A stretch of 64,000 nt of DNA from Zeus faber (Eukaryota; Chordata; Actinopteri; Zeiformes; Zeidae). The notes under the pieces were generated by a model. That model was not told where the DNA came from. It did not search any database and saw only the letters and a program-made list of their open reading frames with translations. Of the stretch, positions 38,459 through 50,107 are shown one piece after another (position 1 is the stretch's first letter; each line of letters begins with the position of its first letter). The stretch spans positions 31,150,115 through 31,214,114 of the forward strand of contig OY482860.1 in NCBI GenBank assembly GCA_960531495.1, written 5' to 3'. Position numbers and translations under genes: made by a program.

Positions 38459-38545
38459 TTCAAGATTCAAGAATCAAGAGGTTTATTAGTCACATACATA
38501 TACATACTTTCATACATATATGCAGTGAAATGTAATGTTTGCTGC
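38459..38545 (-). mobile_element. L2-type LINE 3' tail scrap
   Basis: Read on the minus strand, this ends in GACTAATAAACCTC and (TTGAATC)-like repeats, preceded by CATTTCACTGCATATATG. It is the same tail as at 52465-52560 and 51480-51580. Confidence 0.7.
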
Positions 38546-38989
38546 TGGAACAATGTAACTTTCCCTGGTGTGGGGCTAATAAAGGTTTATCTTATCTTGT
38601 CTAATCTTACTGTTATTACTATTATTATAATTAGTGGTAGTAGTAGTATTATCATTATCGTCCATAACTAAAGAACTTAACTAACTTCATTAACTAACGT
38701 CCTTAATTAACTTCTAAGGCTGACCCTTGAAAGTCAGTCATCAGTGGGAAACCCATCAGTCAGCTGAGAGTCTTCAAGCCGAGCAGTCCTTTTGTTTTGG
38801 TGAGTCAGTGTGCATTACAAAAACAGGATAAAACAGATGAAAGCTTACAAATTGCACAGGGATAACATTTCAATGGGGAATCATAAATAATGGGAGTCAT
38901 AAATATATTTCTATATGTGTGAATGGAACACAGCTTGGGGGCGGGGCATGGAGGAACGGGACACGACACGTAGAAGCAATAATGCATGT

Positions 38990-39130
38990 TTCGCTTCCAT
39001 ATCATTCCATTACGTACAGTTTCCTTCCATACCGGTCCAATGCGCACGTTCCCTTCCATACCGGTCCATTGTGGACAGTTCCCTTCCATACCGGTCCATT
39101 GCGCACGTTCCCTTCCATACCGGTCTATTG
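38990..39130 (+). repeat. short tandem repeat, unit about 31-35 bp
   Basis: About four copies of TTCCATACCGGTCCATT plus GCGCACGTTCCC or GTGGACAGTTCCC, the two endings alternating. Confidence 0.88.
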
Positions 39131-40770
39131 TGCATTTACAGAATTAACTGACTTCATTAACAAACGTAATGAACTGACCTCATTAGCAAACTTCACTAAT
39201 GTAATTAACTAACTTCATTAACTAATGTAATTAACTGACTTCATTAACAAACGTAATGAACTGACCTCATTAGCAAACTTCACTAATGTAATTAACTAAC
39301 TTCATTAACTAATGTAATTAACTGACTTAATTAACAAACTTCACTCATATAATTAACTTACTTCATTAACTAACTCCATTAGCTAACTTCATTAACTTAC
39401 TTCACTTACTAACCTAACTAACTAACTTCATTAATTAACGTAATGAACTAACGTAATTAACTAACTTCATTTAATGAATTCATTAACTAACTTCATTAAC
39501 AAACTCCATCAACTAACTTCATTAACTAACTTCATTAACTAACTTTATTAACAAACTCCATCAACAAACTTCATTAACTAGCTTCATTAACTAACTTCAT
39601 TAACTAACTTCATTAACAAACTCCATCAACTAACTTCATTAACTAACTTCATTAACTAACTTTATTAACAAACTCCATCAACAAACTCCATCAACTAACT
39701 TCATTAACTAACTTCATTAACTAACTTCATTAACAAACTCCATTAACTAACTTCATTAAGTAACTTCATTAACTAGCTTCATTAACTAACTTCATTAACA
39801 AACTCCATCAACTAACTTCATTAAGTAACTTCATTAACTAGCTTCATTAACTAACTTCATTAACAAACTCCATCAACTAACTTCATTAAGTAACTTCATT
39901 AACTAGCTTCATTAACTAACCACATGAACTAACTTCATTAACAAACTCCATCAACTAACTTTATTAAGTAACTTCATTAACTCACTTCATTAACTAGCTT
40001 TATTAACTCACTTCATTAACTAACTTCATAAACTAACTTCATTAACTATCTGCATTAACTATCTCCATTAACTACATTAACTAACTTCGTTAAATAACTT
40101 CATTAACTAATTTAATTAACTTACTTCACTTACTTATGTAAATAACTAACTTCATTAATTAACGTAATGAACTGACCTAATTCACTAACTTCATTTTATT
40201 GAATTCATTAACTAACTTTATTAACAAACTTCATTAACTAACTTCATTAACTGACTTCATTAACTAACGTCATTAACTAACTTCATGAACTAACGTCATT
40301 AACTAACTTCATTAACTGACTTCATTAACTAACTGCATTAACTACATTAACTAACTTCATCAACTGACGTCATTAGCTGACTTCATTAACTAACTTCATT
40401 AACTACATTAACTAACTACATAAACTAACTTCATTAACTAACTTCATTAACTACATTAACTAACTTCATTAACTTACTTCATTAACTACATTAACTAACT
40501 ACATTAACTAATTTCATTAACACACATTAACTAACTTCATTAACTGACATCATTATCTGACTTCATTAACTAACTTCATTAACTTACTTCATTAACTACA
40601 TTAACTAACTACATTAACTAACTTCATTAACCAACTTCATTAACCAACTTCATTAACCAACTTCATTAACTGACGTCATTAACTGACTTCATTAACTAAC
40701 TTCATTAACTAACTTCATTGACTAATGTAATTAACTAACTTCCATAACTAACATAATTAACATAATTTGA
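39131..40770 (+). repeat. minisatellite, unit 13 bp (TTCATTAACTAAC)
   Basis: About 1.6 kb of AT-rich 13-bp units. Between about 39735 and 39950 a larger block of about 65 bp (AAACTCCATCAACTAAC, TTCATTAAGTAAC and TTCATTAACTAGC in order) is repeated three times. Frequent TTAA and stop codons leave no open frame. Confidence 0.95.
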
Positions 40771-40829
40771 AGATAAGGACGTTAGTTAATGATGTTAACG
40801 GTTTAAATAAACTGGTCTCCTTCAGTGCC

Positions 40830-41570
40830 CAGACAGAAGGTTAAGCCCCGCCCAGACGGTTTAGCCCTGCCCAGAAAGAAGGTTAAGCCCCGCCCAGACA
40901 GAGGGTTTAGGCCCGCCCAGAAAGAAGGTTAAGCCCCGCCCAGACAGAGGGTTTAGGCCCGCCCAGAAAGAAGGTTAAGCCCCGCCCAGACAGAGGGTTT
41001 AGGCCCGCCCAGACAGAAGGTTAAGACCCGCCCAGACAGAGGGTTTAGCCCCGCCCTGACAGAAGGTTTAGCCCCGCCCAGACAGAGGGTTTAGCCCCGC
41101 CCAGACAGAAGGTTTAGCCCCGCCCAGACAGAGGGTTTAGCCCCGCCCAGACAGAAGGTTTAGCCCCGCCCTGACAGAGGGTTTAGCCCCGCCCAGACAG
41201 AGGGTTTAGCCCCGCCCAGACAGAGGGTTTAGCCCCGCCCAGACAGAAGGTTTAGCCCCGCCCTGACAGAGGGTTTAGCCCCGCCAGACAGAAGGTTTAG
41301 CCCCGCCCTGACAGAAGGTTTAGCCCCGCCCAGACAGAAGGTTAAGCCCCGCCCAGACAGAGGGTTTAGGCCCGCCCAGACAGAAGGTTAAGCCCCGCCC
41401 AGACGGTTTAGCCCTGCCCAGAAAGAAGGTTAAGCCCCGCCCAGACAGAGGGTTTAGCCCCGCCAGACAGAAGGTTTAGCCCCGCCCTGACAGAAGGTTT
41501 AGCCCCGCCCTGACAGAAGGTTTAGCCCCGCCCAGACAGAAGGTTTAGCCCCGCCCAGACAGAAGGTAAA
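40830..41570 (+). repeat. minisatellite, unit 23 bp carrying a GC box
   Basis: About 32 copies of a 23-bp unit, AGACAGAGGGTTTAG then CCCCGCCC. Variants include GGTTAAG, AAAGAAGG and GCCCTGAC. Each standard unit contains CCCCGCCC, the complement of the Sp1/KLF GC-box core. Confidence 0.96.
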
Positions 41571-42139
41571 CGTTTGGCAGTTAATGGGAGATCGGCTGCT
41601 GAATAACATTCATTGTTCATTTCAGAGCTACAATGGCTGGAAATTGAATGAGGGCAACTAATGGAAAACACACGCCAGGGGCAGGAGACGTGTAATAGGT
41701 ACAAAACAAATGGAGGGTTTTGTAAAAAGAAAATTGGTTTTAATTTCACAATTACGCCTCCGTGTGGTTTTATGTGCACGGCTGGAAAATGGATTTCCCT
41801 TGGAGTAAGCTGCATTCTTCTGAGACGCTACTTATCTTTTTAATTTCCTGGGGGACTGGGATTAATCACAGCACTTTAATCCCTTTGCAGTGAATTAGAA
41901 TCCTGGATGGCAGTATAATGCTGGAAGTACTTTGTGTCGCAGTAACCGTGTAGTAATCCTCCCAAAGAGCTGCATGTAGGTCAGTGCCCTCCTCGCGCTC
42001 ATACATCCACAACTTCATCTTCAAAGTCTCAATAATAATAATGTTCAACTCTGTATTGATTATTTATCTTGTGGCATAGAGTTTAGTCCCATTTAGTCTG
42101 AATGGTGGAGTTTTAGGTTAAAATGTGGGTCAGGACTTT
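41571..42139. other. col19a1: intron sequence, no feature recognised
   Basis: About 570 bases of plain sequence without a coding or transposon signal. Confidence 0.5.
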
Positions 42140-42480
42140 GGTGAAATCGAATAGTATAATATATATATAGATATATAATATCTATAAATATAATAATAAT
42201 ATAATATAATATCCGTTCCTACAACCAGGTCATTAAGCAAATTGAACGGTAAGCGAGGACCCGTGTTATTTCACGGGTGTGGCTGGTGTATATAATATAT
42301 AAAGTATATATAGTAAATATAGTATATAAAGTGTATATAGTATATATAGCATATACAGTATATAAAGTGTATATAGTGTATATAGTATATATAGTATAGT
42401 GTATATAGTATATATAGTATAGTGTATATAGTATATATAGTGCATATAGTAAATATAGTATATAAAGTGTGATGAGATGA
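42140..42480 (+). repeat. AT-rich tandem repeat (AGTATATA-like)
   Basis: ATATA runs and then units such as GTATATAGTATATATA. Long Tyr-Ile frames on the minus strand are by-products. Confidence 0.9.
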
Positions 42481-42892
42481 GATGGTTGGTATTGTACACA
42501 GTGTACAATACAGACCGATCAGAGAGCTGGTAAAATTCAGAACGGTAAAGATATCTAACAAAAACAGACTTGCTCATGACAAGAAAAAACAAAACTTATT
42601 GATATTAAATGGATAAATTAAAATCCATAATTCACGTTTACGTTTCTAGATCTTTGCACTTTTATATATTTACAAAAAACATTACTTAATAATAATAATG
42701 ATTTATGTGTGTTCAAAAGAGACAAACCCCCATCATTTATTTTTCAGTTGTTAGACTTTCCCTCCTCGTGCCCTAACCTGATTGGCTGAGGGACAGGAGG
42801 GCCCCGCCCTCTTCAGGTGACTTCCTGTTTAAAAATCATCAGGACAGAAAGCTGAGACAGATTCCAGCTGCTCTATAGAAGGTGAAAGAAGA

Positions 42893-42960
42893 AGGTCCTA
42901 GAGGGTCCTGGAAGGTCCTGGAAGGTCCTGGAAGGTCCTGGAAGGTCCTGAGAGGTCCTG
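42893..42960 (+). repeat. short repeat, unit 11 bp (GGTCCTGGAAG)
   Basis: About six copies of GGTCCTGGAAG. Confidence 0.9.
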
Positions 42961-43229
42961 CAGCAGCTTCTCTGGAGTGCTTCTGGACAGGAAGCACAGG
43001 GTCACAACTTCCTGTGACCTTGATACTTAATGAAGGTCGTGCAGTGGATTCCCACGGCCATGAACGAGGAGAAGGTGACCAACTCCATCTCAGCTACAGC
43101 CAGTGCCTTGCTCAATGGGGATGGCAGGGGTGCAGACCTGACGTCTTTTAGGGTGGGGGTGGTGGGGTAGGGGGGACATGCAAGCTCCACACGGAACAAA
43201 CTGGTTTTCACCAGAGTGAGAGAGGGGAG

Positions 43230-44055
43230 AAGGAACCAGGATGGAGCTGACATGGAGGATGGAGCTGAAGTGGAGGCTGGAGCTGACATGGAGGATGGAG
43301 GTGACATGGAGGATGGAGGTGACATGGAGGATGGAGGTGAAGTGGAGGCTGGAGTTGACATGGAGGATGGAGGTGACATGGAGGATGGAGCTGACATGGA
43401 GGATGGAGGTGACATGGAGGATGGAGCTGTAGTGGAGGCTGGAGCTAACATGGAGGATGTAGCTGAAGTGGAGGCTGGAGCTGACATGGAGGATGGAGCT
43501 GACATGGAGGATGGAGGTGACATGGAGGATGGATCTGAAGTGGAGGCTGGAGCTGACATGGAGGATGGAGCTGAAGTGGAGGCTGGAGCTGACATGGAGG
43601 ATGGAGGTGACATGGAGGATGGAGCTGACATGGAGGCTGGAGTTGAAGTGGAGGCTGGAGCTGATATGGAGGATGGAGGTAACATAGAGGATGCAGCTGA
43701 CAGAGGCTGGAGCTGATATGGAGGATGGAGCTGAAGTGGAGACTGGAGCTGATATGGAGGATGGAGCTGAAGTGGAGGCTGGAGCTGACATGGAGGATGG
43801 AGGTGACATGGAGGATGGAGCTGACATGGAGGCTGGAGTTGAAGTGGAGGCTGGAGCTGATATGGAGGATGGAGGTAACATAGAGGATGCAGCTGACAGA
43901 GGCTGGAGCTGATATGGAGGATGGAGCTGAAGTGGAGACTGGAGCTGATATGGAGGATGGAGCTGAAGTGGAGGCTGGAGCTGATATGGAGGATGGAGCT
44001 GATATGAAGGATGGAGCTGAAGTGGAGGCTGGAGCTCATATGGAGGATGGAGCTG
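43230..44055 (+). repeat. minisatellite, unit 18 bp (GGAGCTGACATGGAGGAT)
   Basis: About 46 copies of an 18-bp unit with GAAGTGGAGGCT and GATATGGAGGAT variants. The plus strand gives an acidic GADMED repeat, the minus strand SAPSSMS-type frames. A block of 196 bp is duplicated in tandem (one junction CAGCTGACAGAGGCTGG near 43702, the next near 43898). Each junction breaks the 18-bp register, so no frame stays open throughout. Confidence 0.95.
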
Positions 44056-44689
44056 AGGAAGGCTGCTCATCACTCAAGCTGTTTCATATTTTGAAACATG
44101 GTCCAAGTTTCCCAGAAGTCAGATTGTTAGGACAAGGGGCGGAGCAGATGATTTAACGCTCTGCTCACATTGTCTTCTGCTGTGGAACTGAATCCTTTCC
44201 TCAGTTCCTCTTCAGAGTTTCTTCTGGACGTATTGTTTTGTCTTTTGCTTCAAAGCCGGAGCGGCGGGAAGTTTCACTCCGAACATTCACACAACTCTGC
44301 CTTTCTGTGTCTCGCTTGAAGTGTTTTTTAAGTTTGAAATAAGATTCCACCACATCCATAGGAAGATAGAAGACAAAAGATAGAAGATGTAAGACCTCTG
44401 CATTGTACTGTGTGTCCATGGGCCAATGTTTAAAATGCAGTGTCAAACTGACCAGACACCGTGGAGGTCAGAGGTCGTCCATCTTAGCTTCTCTTTAGCA
44501 GTTCAGTGTTTGAATTTATTGATCTGAAGATAAGTGACGATGATCGATCTACAGTGAATTTGATTCCACTCCATAAAGTTTTACATCATGTAACCACAGC
44601 GACGATGTGTCCAATCAGATAGCAGTATGGGGGGGTGGGGGTTGCCATGGTGATGGCTCGATACATCACTGCTGTTCTAATGGATCTCT
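44056..44689. other. col19a1: intron sequence, no feature recognised
   Basis: About 630 bases with no recognisable gene or transposon. Confidence 0.5.
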
Positions 44690-44830
44690 CAATATAGAAT
44701 AGAATATCTCTTAATTGTCATTGTACAAGTAGGAAACAACGAAATGAGTCTTCTACATTTGACCTATCCTCTACCAGGGAGCAGTGGGCAGTCGCAGTGC
44801 AGCGCCCGGTGACCAACTCCAGCTCTTTTG
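44690..44830 (-). mobile_element. fish SINE 3' end, minus orientation
   Basis: The plus strand reads ATAGAATAGAAT, TTGTCATTGTACAAGTAGG, GAGCAGTGGGCAGTCGCAG and AGCGCCCGGTGACCAACTCC. This is the complement of the usual SINE body and its (ATTCT)n tail. The head is missing. Confidence 0.75.
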
Positions 44831-45059
44831 CCAGCATAATGGAAAAATACCGACCAAGATGATGAAACATGTTGAAACTGCTGAAACAATTGCAACTGCC
44901 TTTGTGACCTATGCTTATGACTACACCCTCGGCAACAGCCTTTGTGACACCCTCACAGTCACGGTCCATGTGAGCTACGCGATAAAAAACCCCGAAGCTG
45001 GCTGGTTCAGGGGAGATGCTCTTTACTTTTCTGTGTGACTTGTGAAGTGCTCCCCACTG

Positions 45060-45185
45060 ATTAATGTTATACGCAATAAACTTAGACAAAGTGACAGTTG
45101 TTGTGTTTTCTGTTTAACCTGAACTATCTCACCCCACGCATCGACCACCACCTGAGTGGCTAGAATTTCAACAACAATTATTGGC
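45060..45185 (+). other. probable 5' LTR end and primer-binding region of an endogenous retrovirus
   Basis: AATAAA at 45075-45080 is followed about 85 bp later by CAACAACAATTA and then TGGCGTTGTCAGCAGG at 45182. The layout (poly-A signal, U5-like stretch, CA, then TGG) is that of an LTR end next to a tRNA primer-binding site. The primer tRNA cannot be named from the 18 bases. The LTR start was not located. Confidence 0.5.
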
Positions 45186-45689
45186 GTTGTCAGCAGGATC
45201 TCTCAGATATCTGACCCGATCCTTTACAGGTTGAACCGTACGGCTGTGGTCTGGGACCAGGGAAGCCTAAACTTGCCCGTGACGTAATCGAAACGGGAGG
45301 AGAAGCAGGCGCCTCAGTCAAGCCGATCGGACAGAATCTAGGACACGAGATCCACGAACAAACTACGCGTGAAAAGGTGAAATTACAACAACTGAATATA
45401 CGCTGGGGACATATTTTAGGCTAAAGGTTGTTTAACACCGATTGTCCCGGGGACAAGTTAAACTTCCCCCTGTCAGGGTCCTAAATGTAATTATTTAGGT
45501 AGCAAAGGTCGACAAATATAATCAATACAGGGAGGCGCCTTAAAGTCTGGGTTGAAATGAAAGGGCCCCTCTGAATGGACAGGTCCAGCAAAAATTATGA
45601 TAAAAAGTGGTGGGACAGTGGTATTACAATTGGGATTCTGGGAGAAACTCGGTTTTCCCACAAATGGTAGTTTTAGCACAAGACAAATA

Positions 45690-46080
45690 GATCAGTTGAG
45701 AACGAAACTAGAGTAATATGATGAAGTTAAATAGCGCAAGAAACAATGCCCTGATTGGAGGATTTTTGCTACTTGGGAGAGGGAAGCAATAACAAGAGAG
45801 GAGAAATGTGTGAATAAATCTGCAGAGCAAATTAACCCTGACTCCGGCAAGTTTCCCAAAGTTGACTCAGGTTTAGATGGGCCGTGGCCGTTGCCCCCCT
45901 CGGCTGCAGTGCTGATCCCGCCGGCCCCTAGGCCCAACGCTCCGGTGCTGTATCCGCCATTGATGACCATACCACCGCCCCCAGCCCCGTTCTACAACAT
46001 CTATGTCCCTGAACCCATCCTGACTAGAGGCCAAGCAGTTCCTATGATAACCCCTAACCCTAACTCTTGTTAATGAAGAA
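45690..46080 (+). pseudogene. endogenous retrovirus gag remnant
   Basis: A short open frame (45810-46073) is rich in proline (PPSAAVLIPPAPRPNAP, PPPPAPFYN), like the linker of a gammaretrovirus-like Gag between matrix and capsid. No capsid or nucleocapsid motif is recognisable downstream, so most of gag seems deleted. Confidence 0.5.
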
Positions 46081-46129
46081 GTTTGAGATTCCGGGGCAGG
46101 GCATCCTGTCATACGGCCGTCTGAACTGA

Positions 46130-46400
46130 CGCTCGTCCTGGCCCTGAACAGACAAACAATTTGTACCATCAGGGTCGAAGGGACCAAGACAGTGGAGCCT
46201 TTCACCGTCGCTGTTCTTGTGGAGGAGGGGGAGGGCCCCGGCCAGCGAGTGACACACTCGTTCATACAGATAGCAGTTTACCCTATAAATCTGTGTGGTC
46301 AAGATTTAATGTGTGCAGGTATTTCGATTGTATGTAACGTGGCAGGGGCACATGTGGTGAGGGACGTGAACCCCTCTTGTCTGATGGCTTAATTAGGCTC
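46130..46400 (+). pseudogene. endogenous retrovirus protease remnant
   Basis: The C-terminal half of a retroviral aspartic protease is suggested by INLCGQDLM (the family usually shows NLLGRD here) and the run up to HVVRDV. The N-terminal active-site part was not seen. A stop at 46391 ends the frame. Confidence 0.5.
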
Positions 46401-46829
46401 AGGCCCCTCTTGTTTTATTCCTGGGAATTAGAAATGGATGGTCCAAGGTCAGTTACGACAGAGTTATTATGACATGCTCATAGAGTTTGTCCGGGAGGAG
46501 ATGTCATGCCCGCAGAAGATTTACGTGTGACAGCATTTTTAGCTGCCAAAGCAGACCACAAGATGGAGAGCAAATGGTTTTAAAAAGGGAAACAGACAAC
46601 CCTGGCTAGGGCTAAATATCTCAGTTGGAATGAGACACAGGTAACAGCAAGTGTGGGATTGGATGAGGAAGAGTACGTTTTTGTGTCGTTACAAAAAGAT
46701 CCTGCCCAGGATTGGGCAGGTGGACAGATTGGCTAGACGGACTGGGGGCTTGGGAGGCCACGACCCCGGGGGAACCCTCGTCGTCACCCAGGGGCCGGGC
46801 CTACCGAGAACCTATGAACGAGCCGTACT

Positions 46830-47960
46830 CCTGGTGCCAGGTAAACAACATTATAGCTGCGCCACAAGGCCCCTACAGTGCGTGTTGACAGAAGATCAAG
46901 AGGTGCTCCTGGCCTCTGTGCCAGAGCACCTGTGGGCTCAGGACAAACACAATGTGGGCCTAATGGCTGGAGCTACCCCACTACAGGTACATCCAAAATG
47001 TTCATAGAGGCCATGCAAACCGCAGTACCCTTTAAAAATGGAGGCTGAGATCAGCATTGCACCTCTTTTTGACTCGCTGTTAGAAAGAGGAATTGTCATA
47101 CCATGCCACACTTCCCCATGTAACACACCCATACTCCCAGTCCTCAAGGTGGATGGGGTGAACTGGCGATTTGTACAACACCTTAGGGGGGTAAATGGTG
47201 CTGTTCATTGCCGTGCCCTGGTGGTCCCTAATCCCACTACCATCCTGGCCCAAGTACCCGGCGATTCAAAGGTTTTTACTGTGATTGATTTGGCAAATGC
47301 ATTCATCAATATACAAGTGGAAGAGACGTCTCAGCAGTGGTTTACGTTCACATTTAAAGATAACCGTCACACATGGACCCGCATGCCCCAGAGGTACGCG
47401 GACTCCCCCGCAGTATTCAGTGCTGCATTAGGCGAAAACCTTGATGGTTTCAAGTTCAAACATGGCAGCACACTAATCCAATTTTTTAATATGGATTAGT
47501 GTAAACGATTTATTAATATGCTCCCCTAACCAGCAAACCTGTGAGGCAGACACAGTATTATTGCTAAAATACCTAGCAAAAAATGGCCACAAAGTAAACA
47601 AGTCAAAATTACAAAGAGCCTGTTCAGAAGTGACATACTAGTCATGCCCTTTTAGAAAAAGGGAAGGAAATAGGCCCGAGAGGGTAGACGTGATTCTAAA
47701 AATACCTCGCCCCCACACCAAGAAGCTGCAAATGTCATTTCTAGGCTTTCTAGGCTGACTATGCACGACTGACACAGCCCCCTGAGGATATGGCCCACGG
47801 TTATGACATGAGGGGCCAGGACGAAGTAGAATGGACTGACGACGCAGACGCGGCATTTTAGGACCTAAAAAAGGCCCTCAGCAAGTCGCCAACATTAGGT
47901 TTACCAAACCCAGACCAACCATACACTCTCTTACTGTCTACACCCACAGCCGATATGCTC
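46830..47960 (+). pseudogene. endogenous retrovirus reverse transcriptase remnant (gammaretrovirus-like)
   Basis: The N-terminal RT block (PEHLWAQDKHNVGLMAG) is followed by a frame break. The fingers and palm follow at 47038-47499, with VIDLANAFINIQV for the first catalytic Asp region. The second catalytic site near 47500 reads VND where the family has a VDD-type motif. RT connection words (PRPHTKKLQMSFLGFLG) occur at about 47700-47755. Several stops and frameshifts are present (for example at 47497, 47640 and 47758). RNase H is hardly recognisable. The copy cannot encode a working enzyme. Confidence 0.8.
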
Positions 47961-48600
47961 GCGGGGTCGTTCACGATATCGGTGCCCAGATAATGGCCCA
48001 CATTTTGTAAATGGGGCACTCAAACAATTAGCGGCCTACCTACATCTAAATCTCAAAACACTGCGCCTACCACCCCCAGAGCGGAGGAATGGTAGAATGT
48101 GCTAACGGTACATTTAAAAAACAAACTGACTAAGGCAATGAAGGAAACGGGCATGGACTGGGTGACGTGTCTACCATTAGTGCGAACGCATAGTGGTTAG
48201 CTGCATGGCCAGCCCATGAACACGTGCCTGGCCACACCCACTAGTCCCCAAACACTAGAAGGGACAGACGATGTAATGATGACTTGCTGTCATAACCTTC
48301 TCACAGTGCTTAGACAAACCCACCTACAGGTCAAAGCTGCCCTACCCTAACGCAACCCGAAGATTGGATAGTGGTCAAGGACTTCCGGAGGAAAAGGTTG
48401 AGCGACCCCAGGTGGAGAGGACCATACTAGATCCTGCTTGTCACAGCATCAGCAGTGAAGGTCGCAGAAAGGGCCACCTGTATCCACGCCAGCCACTGTC
48501 GGAGGGAACCCCCAGAGGAGGGGGAGATAGCCAGCCAGCCGTAGGCCGCAGCGCCTGGCTGGACAGCAGTAGAAGGAAGATTCAGGCAGAAGGGGGAAGT
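47961..48600 (+). pseudogene. endogenous retrovirus integrase remnant
   Basis: The catalytic-core landmark DNGPHFVNGALKQL lies at about 47985-48030, then (after a frame change) HPQSGGMVE, the region of the catalytic Glu. A C-terminal domain reads WIVVKDFRRKR and, after another break, AVKVAERAT and HASHCRREP, typical of gammaretrovirus-like integrases. Several stops interrupt it. No envelope gene is recognisable in 48600-49000 and no 3' LTR was found, so the provirus is incomplete. Confidence 0.75.
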
Positions 48601-48989
48601 CCGATAGAGAGGCGTGGTGATATCCAATAGGGTCTCTTGTCGCCTACAGTCGGTAGAAACCTATCCCTGAACGCCCTTAGCGAACTGGCCTTATACAATG
48701 CAGCCATGGAATCCACTACGTCGAGCAGGAGGGATGCGCTCAGTGCCTAGGTCCTGACGATCGACGGCAACCGTGGCCGCTTTGGTAATCTGGGGCCTCA
48801 CGACCTCAGACGGTCCCCAACAATAAGCCCCACCACCGCGGGTACAAATCCCACTACCCCTCCAACACCAATGGCTCCTGCCCGTCCACGACTGAGACGA
48901 CGTCGAACTGACGTGCTGTGGGCCGACACCCGACATCTACCCACTTCCCGGGTGGTTGGAGGACCTGTTCGGGTTGTTACGGTGCAATG

Positions 48990-49105
48990 CTAATCAGATA
49001 CGCTATGATATTTATAGTCATTCTGCACAGCGGATCGGATAGAGCAGATGAGCGGATAGACGACCAGCTCTACCCCCTGAGCTACCATCCCCGGTCATTG
49101 TCATT
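48990..49105 (-). mobile_element. tRNA-derived SINE head, minus orientation
   Basis: Read on the minus strand, GGGGATGGTAGCTCAGGGGG and TAGAGCTGGTCGTCTA match the A-box half of the SINE at 13114. The B box and LINE-type tail are missing. Confidence 0.7.
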
Positions 49106-50062
49106 AGTTTACCTCATTTAACACTTTGGCCACATCAAATTTGAACATTCCACATTGCAACGTTATATTTAGGGCAGAAAATAAGGAAAAGCATAATAGG
49201 TCCCATTAAATAACATTAGAAATGTGTGTAAGCTGGTTTGAAAGGCATTATGGGTAGTTTCAAAGTGTGATCTTATCAGACTTTATTATCTGTATCCGAT
49301 AATGACGGATACTGAGATGAATTTTCATATCCAATTCAAACACTGCTTAATGTAATAGCTCTTATATTCTTCATTTTGTCACAACACAACCTTTAACAAA
49401 CTACAAATTATTCTGAGACCTAATTGTCATATTTCTACTTAATTTTTCAAAAATCATCCAAGAGAACAGCTTCGAGGCGCCCTTAACCTTCTGAGGCAGA
49501 ATGAAGGGTTAGGGTTATTCTGAAGAAGAATAAACCAGCATCAACCTGAATGAACCAGAATAATCCAGAATAAACCAGAAAAAGCTCCAGCTCAGTCCAG
49601 CTCAGCACAGTCCAACAAAGACCAGTCCAACAAAGACCAGTCCAGTCAGTTTAGCAGATATTCAGGATGGTGAAGTACTGTAACTCTAGCTTCAACAATA
49701 TCAAATAAAACACTATTTTTCTAAAAGGCAACAGGGCACTCCAGGTGGGATTAAATTAAAAACGCTGCAGCACTCGCTCCGTCCTGTTTCCCGACGTCAT
49801 GTCAACAGTCAACTCCACGGGCCATTTCAGATTTGAAGGTAGGCGTGGCTACCAGCTGTATTTCTAAGTTACAAACATAACAATGAAATTATTCTTCAAT
49901 AGAATTGCTGCATCATTTCCACATGAGTTCAGTGGAGATTGAAGCTGCTCTTTATGTCACTAGTGTCTGACTCTCAACGCTTCATAACAGGAAACATGTT
50001 CCTTCAAAGCCCAAACTTTGCTCAGTTGCTCAGTTTAGTTGCTTGGTTAGGTCTGTCCTTAC
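49106..50062. other. col19a1: intron sequence, no exon recognised
   Basis: Nearly 1 kb of plain sequence. It has a GGGTTAGGGTTA scrap near 49506 and short CAGAATAAACCAGAATAA and CCAACAAAGACCAGT repeats at about 49545-49650. Confidence 0.55.
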
Positions 50063-50107
50063 CTCATCTCCTTTGTCGCCCTTGGGTCCTGGACGGCCGG
50101 CATCTCC
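50063..50107 (-). CDS. col19a1: collagen-like triple-helix exon, 45 nt
   Basis: The minus strand reads five perfect Gly-X-Y triplets, GDAGRPGPKGDKGDE, between a CTCTGCAG acceptor and a GTAAGG donor. It is phase 0 at both ends and 45 nt, a standard collagen exon. The KGDKGDE charge pattern is usual in triple helices. It lies about 6.4 kb downstream, in gene direction, of the last thrombospondin-N exon. Exons expected in between were not found, and it is followed by an intron of 21.7 kb. Confidence 0.85.

Noticed and set aside
43216..44156. Acidic GADMED repeat protein
   Set aside because: The 18-bp minisatellite is open in several frames, and stops occur at the duplication junctions. No initiation or domain evidence.
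44784..45038. 85-codon plus-strand frame near the provirus
   Set aside because: Its start lies in a SINE fragment and the remainder shows no retroviral or host domain.
48630..48990. Envelope gene of the provirus
   Set aside because: Short frames after the integrase show no signal peptide, Cys pattern or transmembrane segment that would support an envelope.
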